Of a DNA stretch of 7,232 nt, positions 1 to 5,386 are shown in pieces (the stretch's first letter is position 1; each line of letters opens with the position of its first letter). A program made the translations under genes and the position numbers. Source of the DNA: CAYNRQ01 sp964399875 (lineage in GTDB: Archaea; Aenigmatarchaeota; Aenigmatarchaeia; QMZP01); assembly GCA_964399875.1 (NCBI GenBank), contig CAYNRQ010000057.1:1-7232 (forward strand), read 5' to 3'. The notes under the pieces are model-generated. The model was given only the letters and a program-made list of their open reading frames with translations, was not told the DNA's origin and did not search any database.

Positions 1-2
1 AT

Positions 3-10
3 ATCACCTC
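3..10 (-). promoter_or_regulatory. Probable ribosome-binding site of a divergent gene just outside the window
   Basis: Read on the minus strand, these bases give GAGGTGAT, a strong match to the complement of the archaeal 16S 3' end. The same GGTGAT core precedes the genes at 3800 and 6363 here. Only two bases remain before the window edge, so the start codon would lie immediately outside. This implies that a reverse-strand gene and the RPA gene are transcribed divergently from the region 1-94. No part of the coding sequence is visible, so its identity is unknown. Confidence 0.4.
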
Positions 11-56
11 TAGTCTTATATTTATTGCTTTACGGAATTAAATTCACAGAGCCGGA

Positions 57-73
57 TTTATAAACATATAAAT
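57..73 (+). promoter_or_regulatory. TATA-box region of the RPA gene promoter
   Basis: Two TATA-like elements lie side by side: TTTATAAA at 57-64 and ATATAAAT at 66-73. The second has an A-rich BRE-like stretch (ATAAAC, 60-65) just upstream and is centred about 25 bases before the GTG at 95, the usual archaeal distance from TATA box to transcript start. The first element is a perfect palindrome and could in principle also serve the divergent gene suspected at the left edge. Confidence 0.6.
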
Positions 74-103
74 CTTAATAACAAAAAATTCTATGTGATT
101 TCT

Positions 104-1132
104 ATGTCGGATGTTGGCAGGATTATGGACAAAATATGTGAAAAAGCGGGTCTTACCAAGGAAGAGGTTAAGAAAAAGATTTCTGAAAAACAGGATGAGC
201 TTTCCGGACTTGTGTCTGAGGAAGGGGCTGCATATATTGTTGCAAGGGAGTTCGGTATTAATCTGCTAAAAGAAACCAAGAGGCAGCTTAAAATCAAGAA
301 TCTTTTGTCAGGCCTCAGGTCAGTGGATCTTGTTGGAAGGATTATAAGGGTGTTTGAGCCGCTGGAGTTTGAAAGGAACGGCAAAAAAGGGAAGGTTGCG
401 AATGTTCTTATTGCTGATGAGACTGGCATGGTGAGGCTTTCTTTGTGGGATGAAGAGGTGAATATGATAAAAGAAGGTGATCTGCAGGAAAACGATACTG
501 TCAGGATAACTAATGGTTATGTTAAGATGGATAACAGGGGAAATCCTGAGTTGAGACTGGGCAAGGGCAATATAGAAAAAGTAGAGGCGGACATTGATGT
601 GCCTGATATAAAGGAGATGGAAAAGAAGTACTCTGCTCCTAAAAGAAAGCAGATAAGGGATTTAAAGGAAGGTGAATTTGCGGAGATAAAGGCGACCCTG
701 GTTCAGATATTCAAGAGAAACCTGTTTTATGAGGTATGCCCCATGTGTGGTGCAAGGCTAAAGGAGGAGGGCGAAAAATGGATTTGCAAGGAGCATGGGG
801 GAATAGAGCCTGATTACCATATGGTTGTTTCTGGTGTTATTGATGATGATACAGGAAACATAAGGGCTGTTTTCTTCAGGGATGTTGCAGAAAAGCTCCT
901 GGGTAAAAAGGCAGATGAGCTGAGAAAGCTGGTTGGAGATGAAAAGGATGCTGTGGATGTATATAAATATACAAAGGCCCTGGGAAATGATTTTGTTGTG
1001 AGGGGAAGGGTAAAGAAGAACGAGCTGACAGGAAACCTTGAGTTTATTGCGAATGATGTTTGTAATATTGACGTTAAGAAGGAATGCGAGAATCTGATAA
1101 AGGAATTAGAAAATAAGGCTGAACAAGAGTAA
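104..1132 (+). CDS. Replication protein A-like single-stranded DNA-binding protein (archaeal RPA, OB folds plus zinc finger)
   Basis: The 342-residue product should bind single-stranded DNA during replication, repair and recombination. Residues 1-55 form a charged helical N-terminal domain of the type seen in archaeal RPA (GLTKEEVKKKI, then SGLVSEEGAAYIVAREFG). An OB fold spans about 75-160, with the typical GRIIRVFEPLEFERNGKKGKVAN stretch split around residues 78-100 and IADETGMVRLSLWD at 103-116. A second OB fold at about 187-320 carries a zinc-binding insert with C212, C215, C228 and H231 (CPMC, then CKEH). The C-terminus is acidic and helical. ATG at 104 is chosen because GTGAT lies four bases upstream; an in-frame GTG at 95 would add three residues and sits where a leaderless transcript could start. 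RadA is encoded next, which fits a shared recombination role, although radA has its own promoter. The family assignment is strong; the exact subunit name is not settled. Confidence 0.9.
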   Translation: MSDVGRIMDKICEKAGLTKEEVKKKISEKQDELSGLVSEEGAAYIVAREFGINLLKETKRQLKIKNLLSGLRSVDLVGRIIRVFEPLEFERNGKKGKVANVLIADETGMVRLSLWDEEVNMIKEGDLQENDTVRITNGYVKMDNRGNPELRLGKGNIEKVEADIDVPDIKEMEKKYSAPKRKQIRDLKEGEFAEIKATLVQIFKRNLFYEVCPMCGARLKEEGEKWICKEHGGIEPDYHMVVSGVIDDDTGNIRAVFFRDVAEKLLGKKADELRKLVGDEKDAVDVYKYTKALGNDFVVRGRVKKNELTGNLEFIANDVCNIDVKKECENLIKELENKAEQE

Positions 1133-1189
1133 CTCTGGGATTCATCTCTAAATGCTGATTTTGGATAAAAGCAGAGTGTAGGGTCAGTG

Positions 1190-1194
1190 TTTTT
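1190..1194 (+). terminator. Candidate T-run terminator of the RPA gene
   Basis: A run of five T lies 58 bases after the RPA stop codon, downstream of a possible ACTCTG/CAGAGT stem. Archaeal RNA polymerase can terminate at short T-runs without a strong hairpin. This is the first T5 run after the gene, but one short run in AT-rich sequence is weak evidence. Confidence 0.3.
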
Positions 1195-1222
1195 CTCAAA
1201 ATTCTGGGTTTTCTTGGCGAAA

Positions 1223-1234
1223 CAACAGCTGTTG
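1223..1234. repeat. Perfect 12-base palindrome CAACAGCTGTTG nested in a larger inverted repeat
   Basis: CAACAGCTGTTG reads the same on both strands. It sits inside an outer inverted repeat: 1202-1207 plus 1209-1210 pair with 1235-1242, with one bulged G. In RNA this would give a branched stem; in DNA it could be a dimeric protein site. It lies about 70 bases upstream of the radA TATA box, which is far for a classical archaeal repressor site. Confidence 0.45.
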
Positions 1235-1257
1235 AACCAGAAATGATGCATTCATCT

Positions 1258-1272
1258 TATGATTGAATCATA
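1258..1272. promoter_or_regulatory. 15-base palindrome upstream of the radA TATA box (candidate operator)
   Basis: TATGATT and AATCATA are exact inverted copies around a single central G. The site ends 23 bases before the TATA-like element at 1296, a plausible position for an upstream activator or regulator. Related GATTCA half-sites recur at 1280-1285 and 1309-1314. No regulator is encoded in this window, so the function is inferred only from symmetry and position. Confidence 0.35.
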
Positions 1273-1293
1273 GGTTTCTGATTCAGCATAATG

Positions 1294-1303
1294 ATATTTA
1301 AAA
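1294..1303 (+). promoter_or_regulatory. TATA box of the radA promoter
   Basis: ATATTTAAAA is centred about 25 bases before the GTG at 1324 and 34 bases before the ATG at 1333. The expected transcript start is therefore near 1324-1326, which gives either a leaderless message beginning at GTG or a leader of about eight bases before the ATG. Confidence 0.6.
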
Positions 1304-1323
1304 CTTAGATTCAATAATTAATA

Positions 1324-1328
1324 GTGAT
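1324..1328 (+). promoter_or_regulatory. GTGAT element deciding the radA start
   Basis: GTGAT complements the 16S 3' end and lies four bases before the ATG at 1333. The same arrangement, GTGATTTYTATG, precedes the RPA gene at 95-106. Because GTG is also in frame, the element can be read either as a ribosome-binding site or as an upstream start codon. Confidence 0.5.
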
Positions 1329-1332
1329 TTTT

Positions 1333-2271
1333 ATGGGTGAGGATTTAGGAAAGCTGCCTGGTGTGGGAGAAAAAACAGCTGAAAAGCTCAGGGATGCTGG
1401 TTATACAGATCTTATGGCCATTGCAGCTTCTTCTCCAGGAGAGATTGTTGGTGCTGTTGGTGTGGGGGAAGAGACAGCAAATAAGATAATAGCTGGTGCC
1501 AGGGAAAAACTCAAGATGGGTTTTGAGACAGCCAGCAATGTTATGAAAAAAAGAGAAAGTGTGGGCAAGATAACAACAGGCTCCAAGACGCTGGATGAGC
1601 TTCTGGGTGGTGGTCTGGAAACGCAGGCTATACTGGAGGCCCATGGTGCGTTTGGTTCTGGCAAGTCACAGCTTGCCCATCAGTTGGCTGTAACAGTACA
1701 GCTGCCAAAGGAGAAGGGGGGCATGAATGCAAAGGCCCTTTTTATTGATACAGAGCAGACGTTCAGGCCGGAAAGGATAATAGATATGGCCAAAGCCATG
1801 GGTCTGGACCCTGAAAAGGCCTTGGAGAATGTGCTGACAGCAAGAGCATATAATTCTGATCATCAGATGCTTTTAGTAGAAAAGGCAGAGGAAGTGATAA
1901 AAAAAGAGAACGTCAAGCTGATTATAGTGGATTCCTTAACCTCTGCGTTCAGGAGTGATTACACAGGAAGAGGAACACTGGCAGGAAGGCAGCAGAAACT
2001 GAACAGGCATCTGCATAAACTGCAGAGACTGGCAGATGTTTACAATCTGGCTGTATATGTAACAAACCAGGTCATGGCAAGGCCTGATGTTTTGTTTGGG
2101 GATCCAACTGCTCCTATAGGGGGACATATTCTTGGTCACCAGGCAACATTCAGATTGTATCTTAGAAAGAGCAAGGACCAGAAAAGGATTGCAAAGCTCA
2201 TAGACTCTCCAAACCTGCCTGAGAGCGAAACTGTCTTTAAGGTAACGAAAGAAGGGATTAGAGACGTTTAG
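1333..2271 (+). CDS. radA: DNA repair and recombination protein RadA
   Basis: RadA is the archaeal Rad51/RecA-type recombinase: it forms ATP-dependent filaments on single-stranded DNA and carries out homology search and strand exchange. The product has 312 residues, close to the usual 310-350. Residues 6-60 hold paired helix-hairpin-helix motifs (LPGVGEKTAEKL and VGVGEETANKI). The polymerisation motif FETA is at 64-67. Walker A, GAFGSGKS, is at 105-112 with K111, and a catalytic glutamate, E141, is in FIDTEQTFRPERI. Walker B, LIIVD, is at 196-200. The sensor TNQ is at 244-246, DNA loop 1 (QVMARPD) at 246-252 and loop 2 around 255-270 (GDPTAPIGGHILGH). LIDSPNLPE at 289-297 is the conserved C-terminal motif. 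The family more often has GEFGSGKT or a variant of it, so A106 and S112 are mild departures. The ATG start is supported by an upstream GTGAT; an alternative in-frame GTG lies at 1324. Confidence 0.97.
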   Translation: MGEDLGKLPGVGEKTAEKLRDAGYTDLMAIAASSPGEIVGAVGVGEETANKIIAGAREKLKMGFETASNVMKKRESVGKITTGSKTLDELLGGGLETQAILEAHGAFGSGKSQLAHQLAVTVQLPKEKGGMNAKALFIDTEQTFRPERIIDMAKAMGLDPEKALENVLTARAYNSDHQMLLVEKAEEVIKKENVKLIIVDSLTSAFRSDYTGRGTLAGRQQKLNRHLHKLQRLADVYNLAVYVTNQVMARPDVLFGDPTAPIGGHILGHQATFRLYLRKSKDQKRIAKLIDSPNLPESETVFKVTKEGIRDV

Positions 2272-2399
2272 ACCATAGAGATATCAGAGCATTCCCCACA
2301 GCGGTCCGTGCAGGCCGCCTGTCGGTCTGCTGATGCTACCGGCCACAGTCTTGCAGGTTGCTGCATCTCCTGTGCTGATGTACAAGAATCAGTGGATTC
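2272..2399. other. GC-rich, hairpin-rich gap between radA and the radical SAM operon
   Basis: No convincing protein gene is present. Bases 2291-2380 contain 56 G or C out of 90, clearly richer than the surrounding genes. Several stems follow one another. CAGCGG (2299-2304) pairs with 2315-2321 around one bulge. CGGT (2323-2326) pairs with ACCG (2338-2341). TGCAG (2352-2356) pairs with CTGCA (2361-2365) around GTTG. AAGAATC (2384-2390) pairs with GATTCTT (2395-2401) around AGTG. GCTGATG occurs twice, at 2329-2335 and 2374-2380. This could be a small structured RNA or the radA 3' untranslated region; no clear promoter of its own was found. Confidence 0.4.
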
Positions 2400-2401
2400 T
2401 T
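2384..2401. repeat. 7-bp inverted repeat abutting the radical SAM operon promoter
   Basis: AAGAATC and GATTCTT are perfect inverted copies around a four-base centre, AGTG. The right arm touches the TATA box that begins at about 2401. A protein bound here could cover the BRE/TATA region and regulate the operon; alternatively it is the last hairpin of the upstream structured region. Symmetry and position are visible; function is inferred. Confidence 0.4.
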
Positions 2402-2410
2402 ATTTAAATA
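2401..2410 (+). promoter_or_regulatory. TATA box of the radical SAM operon
   Basis: TATTTAAATA is centred about 25 bases before the ATG at 2430. No ribosome-binding sequence precedes that ATG. The transcript is therefore expected to start at or within a base or two of the start codon, making the first gene leaderless. Confidence 0.65.
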
Positions 2411-2429
2411 TCATTATGATCTTTATATT

Positions 2430-3797
2430 ATGAAGATCCTGTTAGTGGTACCTCCGCAGGCATCTGATATTAAAAAGACCCTGGGATTAACAGGGATACC
2501 CCTAGGCCTTGCTTATCTTGCTTCTAATCTGCCCAAAAAACATGACGTGAAGATAATAGATTGCCTGAGCGAGGATATTGATCTTGAAAATCTGGAAAGA
2601 ATGATAAAGGCGTATGACCCGGATGTTGTTGGGCTTACTGCAACAACACCCGCTATCTATGAGGCGTATAAAGTGGCGATAATGGTAAAAAGGATAAACC
2701 CTGACTGTAAGGTGAGTATAGGAGGGCCGCATGCAACGTTTACTGCAAAGGAAACACTAAAGGAATGCAAGGCCATAGATGCTGTTATAAGAGGTGAAGG
2801 AGAGGCGACATTTAATGAGCTTATCACTGCATGGGATAGGGGCTCTTCTTTAAGGGGAATATCCGGATTAACCTTTAGGAATAATGGCGGGTCTATAAAA
2901 AACCGCGACAGGCCTTTCATAAAAGATCTTGATTCACTGAATTTTCCTGCATGGAATAAACTGCCAATGGCAAGGTATAGCATGCACGGAAAAAGGTTTG
3001 GCATGATAATGACATCAAGGGGGTGTCCTTTTAACTGCATATTCTGCTCATCCTCGCTTCTCTGCGGAAAGATGTGGAGGTCAAGAAGCCCTGAGAATGT
3101 TTTGGAGGAGTTAAGGCTTTTAAGGAACGACTGGGGTATAAGGGAGATAGAATTCATGGATGATGCATTTACTCTGGACAATAAAAGAGCTGAAAAGATA
3201 TGTGATATGATAAGGAAAGAGGGTTTAGATATAACTTGGACGTGTTCTTCAAGGGTTAATACAATAAACGAAGGTTTGGCAAGGAAATTAAAGGCTGCAG
3301 GTTGCCATACAATATATTTTGGTATTGAATCCGGTTCGCAGGAGATACTGAACCGGGTTGGGAAAGGTATAAGTCTTGAGCAGTCCAAGAGAGCAGTGAG
3401 GATTGCAAAAAAGGTGAAGATAAATTCACTTGGTTCATTTATACTTGGTCTGCCTGGTGATACAGCAAAGACAATAAAAAACACGATTAAATTTGCAAGG
3501 GGCCTTGGCCTTACCTTTGCACAGTTCACAACAGCCACACCATATCCCGGCACAAAGCTGTACGCATGGGCGAAAAGAAAGAGGCTTTTATTGAGCAACA
3601 GATGGTCTGATTTCACAACAGTTAAACCCGTAATGAAGATTCCTGATGTCAATATTAAACAATTGAGAAAGGCTTTGAGGAGCGCTTATCTTAGTTTTTA
3701 TCTCAAGCCGATGTTCTTTATTGATCAGATAAGGGCAAAGAATTTTATTGTGATTAAGAATATATTTAAGAGCGCATTAAAAAATGTGCTGGGGTGA
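2430..3797 (+). CDS. B12-binding-domain radical SAM protein (BchE-like architecture), substrate unknown
   Basis: The 455-residue protein has the common arrangement of an N-terminal cobalamin-binding fold and a radical SAM domain. Residues 1-135 look like a B12-binding Rossmann domain: MKILLVVPPQ, IPLGLAYLAS, YDPDVVGLTA (62-71), IGGPHATF (97-104) and VIRGEGEATF (119-128). The DxHxxG histidine motif is absent, as in many B12 radical SAM enzymes. The radical SAM core spans about 190-380; the iron-sulfur cysteines are C199, C203 and C206 (RGCPFNCIFC), with FGIESGSQEIL (297-307), FILGLPGDT (337-345) and TPYPGTKLY (370-378). The C-terminus, to 455, is basic and helical. Relatives include methyltransferases and ring-forming enzymes, but nothing here identifies the substrate. 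The gene is probably leaderless, and its TGA stop lies inside the ribosome-binding site of the next gene, so the two are probably co-translated. Confidence 0.9.
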   Translation: MKILLVVPPQASDIKKTLGLTGIPLGLAYLASNLPKKHDVKIIDCLSEDIDLENLERMIKAYDPDVVGLTATTPAIYEAYKVAIMVKRINPDCKVSIGGPHATFTAKETLKECKAIDAVIRGEGEATFNELITAWDRGSSLRGISGLTFRNNGGSIKNRDRPFIKDLDSLNFPAWNKLPMARYSMHGKRFGMIMTSRGCPFNCIFCSSSLLCGKMWRSRSPENVLEELRLLRNDWGIREIEFMDDAFTLDNKRAEKICDMIRKEGLDITWTCSSRVNTINEGLARKLKAAGCHTIYFGIESGSQEILNRVGKGISLEQSKRAVRIAKKVKINSLGSFILGLPGDTAKTIKNTIKFARGLGLTFAQFTTATPYPGTKLYAWAKRKRLLLSNRWSDFTTVKPVMKIPDVNIKQLRKALRSAYLSFYLKPMFFIDQIRAKNFIVIKNIFKSALKNVLG

Positions 3798-3802
3798 TTA
3801 TG
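3791..3802 (+). promoter_or_regulatory. Ribosome-binding site overlapping the upstream stop codon
   Basis: GGGGTGAT contains the TGA stop of the first radical SAM gene (3795-3797), and the next ATG begins two bases after that stop, at 3800. Ribosomes ending the first protein are already over the binding site of the second, a layout that fits termination-reinitiation coupling. An in-frame GTG at 3794 is a less likely start. Confidence 0.6.
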
Positions 3803-5290
3803 GCCAAGGTGATTCTTACAACTGATGCCACATTAATGTCAGAATATGATGGGAATGAATTTGTTGGGTTTGCTGCATGCGCACCTGCCCTTATACCAGA
3901 ATGGCTATATTCCAAAATATTGTGCCCCCCTGTCAAGAGCAACGGGACCGTGGCTGCTATGGCGAACTGCGGCACAAGGAAGATAGAGGCGGCCCTGTTA
4001 GAGAATGGGTTATCAGAGGATGATGTGCTGGTTGTAAGGCCCCATGATATTAGAAAGGCTGTGACATCAGAAACAAGAGTTGTCGGAATCACAAGCAATG
4101 ACCCTCTTGGTCTTGGGCCTGCATCAAGCACGTTTTCTGATTTAATGGATAGAAGGCCTTATTCAGCTATATTCTTTGAAAAGATTGTAAGGCATCCTGC
4201 AATAAGAAAAAGGAATGTGAGGATTATAGTTGGTGGTCCTGGCGCATGGCAGATAGATGAGAAGAACAGAAAGAGGCTGGGTATTGATTGTGTTTTCACA
4301 GGAGAAGGGGAGATAACAGCACCCAAGCTTTTTGATATGGCGATGAATGGGAATAACCTGCCCAGGTTTGTCCATGGTGATGTTGTTCCGCTTGATAAGA
4401 TACCCAACATAAAAAAGCCTACTATCAATGGGCTTGTGGAGATTGCCAGAGGGTGTGGAAGGGGTTGCAGGTTTTGCAATCCGACCATGCTGAGGTTCAG
4501 GTGCAGGCCTGTTCCCAGGATTCTGGAAGAGATTAAGGTTAATCTGGATGGTGGATGCGGCTCAGTTTTGTTGCATGCTGAGGATGTGCTCAGGTATAAA
4601 GCGAAGGGGGCAATACCGAACCCCAGTGAAGTAATAAAATTGTTCAGGGAGGTAAAAAAACTGACACCCAGAATTGGTATATCGCACTTTGCCTTTGCAT
4701 CTGTCCTTGCAAAACCAAAACTGATAGCTGACCTGTCAGAGCTGCTTGGTATTGGGTCTAAAAGAACACCGTGGTATTCAGGGCAGGTTGGTATAGAGAC
4801 GGGTTCAGCCAGATTGGCAAAGAAACATCTCAGGGGGAAGGCCATGCCATTCAATGTGGAGAGATGGCCTGAACTGGTAAAGGATGCGCATAGTGTGTTG
4901 GCAGAACACCACTGGGTTCCTTGTTCAACCCTTATATTGGGAATGCCTGGTGAAAGGGCAGAGGATGTGGAAAAAACAAAGGATCTTGTTTATGATCTCA
5001 GGGAATACAAATCCCTGATTGTTCCATTGTTCTTTGTTCCTATAGGAACATTAAATGAAAGCAGATTCTTCAGAAAGGAGAAGATGCTTCCAGAGCACTG
5101 GAAGGTTCTGGGGGCATGTATGGAGCATAACTTTAGATGGGTTTATAAGATGTCTGATCAGAGCTTTAAGATGGTCAGAACGCCTTTCTGGAAGAGGGTG
5201 GCAATCAAGGGGATTATTAAGATATTAGAAAAAAAATTAAAACCATACATAATGAGGATGAATGAGGGTATAAGCCCTATTGCCAAGTAA
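3800..5290 (+). CDS. Conserved archaeal radical SAM protein with B12-binding-like N-terminal domain, function unknown
   Basis: The product has 496 residues. The opening, ILTTDATLMSEYDGNEFVGFAAC (5-27), together with GTRKIEAALLENG (58-70) and NDPLGLGPASSTF (100-112), matches from memory a conserved archaeal family of radical SAM proteins without an assigned reaction. Residues 93-190 resemble a cobalamin-binding domain (VVGITSNDPLG, IIVGGPGAWQ, CVFTGEGE), again without a DxHxxG histidine. The iron-sulfur cysteines are C219, C223 and C226 (RGCGRGCRFC). LLHAEDVLRYKAKG (257-270), GQVGIETGSARL (328-339) and LILGMPGE (378-385) continue the radical SAM barrel. The C-terminal 40 residues are basic and helical. 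It is longer than, and unlike, its upstream neighbour in sequence, so the pair is not a recent duplication. Co-expression suggests a shared pathway. Confidence 0.88.
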   Translation: MAKVILTTDATLMSEYDGNEFVGFAACAPALIPEWLYSKILCPPVKSNGTVAAMANCGTRKIEAALLENGLSEDDVLVVRPHDIRKAVTSETRVVGITSNDPLGLGPASSTFSDLMDRRPYSAIFFEKIVRHPAIRKRNVRIIVGGPGAWQIDEKNRKRLGIDCVFTGEGEITAPKLFDMAMNGNNLPRFVHGDVVPLDKIPNIKKPTINGLVEIARGCGRGCRFCNPTMLRFRCRPVPRILEEIKVNLDGGCGSVLLHAEDVLRYKAKGAIPNPSEVIKLFREVKKLTPRIGISHFAFASVLAKPKLIADLSELLGIGSKRTPWYSGQVGIETGSARLAKKHLRGKAMPFNVERWPELVKDAHSVLAEHHWVPCSTLILGMPGERAEDVEKTKDLVYDLREYKSLIVPLFFVPIGTLNESRFFRKEKMLPEHWKVLGACMEHNFRWVYKMSDQSFKMVRTPFWKRVAIKGIIKILEKKLKPYIMRMNEGISPIAK

Positions 5291-5356
5291 GGCTGCTCCC
5301 TGCATATTCTAGTCTTGGTTTTGTCTGCTCTAGCTCCCTGTTTCGGATAATAAGAC
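5291..5356. other. Short intergenic region before the ABC exporter
   Basis: This non-coding stretch shows a loosely repeated CTGCTC/GCTCCCTG pattern: CTGCTCCCTG at 5293-5302, then CTGCTC and GCTCCCTG within 5324-5340. AGTCTT (5311-5316) is an inverted copy of AAGACT (5352-5357). A T4 run at 5319-5322 could help end the radical SAM transcript. None of these is strong on its own. Confidence 0.3.
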
Positions 5357-5367
5357 TTTATATTTAA
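5357..5367 (+). promoter_or_regulatory. TATA box of the ABC exporter operon
   Basis: TTTATATTTAA is centred roughly 25 bases before the ATG at 5387. No ribosome-binding sequence is present between them, so a leaderless transcript is expected. The ten bases AATCTTAATA that follow at 5373-5382 also occur at 71-80, between the RPA TATA box and its gene. Confidence 0.6.
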
Positions 5368-5386
5368 TAAACAATCTTAATATGTT

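Larger units (their letters stand above)
1133..1293. other. Intergenic region between rpa and radA with several inverted repeats
   Basis: No convincing gene lies here. Just after the RPA stop, ACTCTG (1132-1137) can pair with CAGAGT (1172-1177). A competing hairpin pairs 1155-1162 with 1167-1174 around a GGAT loop with one mismatch. A T-run at 1190-1194 follows, so RPA transcription may end about there. Further on, TTCTGG (1202-1207) pairs with CCAGAA (1237-1242) and encloses a perfect 12-base palindrome at 1223-1234. A 15-base palindrome at 1258-1272 precedes the radA TATA box. The structures are visible; their functions are inferred. Confidence 0.5.

Noticed and set aside
1..10. ATCACCTC resembling the 3' end of 16S rRNA
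   Set aside because: The preceding bases are AT rather than the GG of the rRNA end and the following bases do not match. Read on the other strand it is a normal ribosome-binding site.
814..1251. Minus-strand open frame of 145 codons running across the end of the RPA gene
   Set aside because: It is a shadow frame opposite RPA rich in serine and phenylalanine, with no domain and no start signals.
1243..1281. C/D-box-like motifs (ATGATGC and CTGA) suggesting a guide RNA before radA
   Set aside because: The spacing is too short for a usual archaeal C/D guide, the C box is imperfect and there is no good terminal stem or clear C'/D' pair.
2333..2407. 24-codon frame starting MLPATVLQVAAS, considered as a precursor peptide for the radical SAM genes
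   Set aside because: It has no ribosome-binding site, overlaps the operon TATA box and has no leader/core pattern. A short open frame is expected by chance in GC-rich sequence.
2657..3652. Long open frame on the minus strand, 331 codons
   Set aside because: It lies entirely opposite the first radical SAM gene, has no recognisable domain and reads as low-complexity hydrophobic and serine-rich sequence. It follows from the codon bias of the real gene.
4159..4854. Open frame on the minus strand, 231 codons
   Set aside because: It is antisense to the second radical SAM gene, whose iron-sulfur and glycine-rich motifs are clearly coding on the + strand. No ribosome-binding site or family motif is seen.
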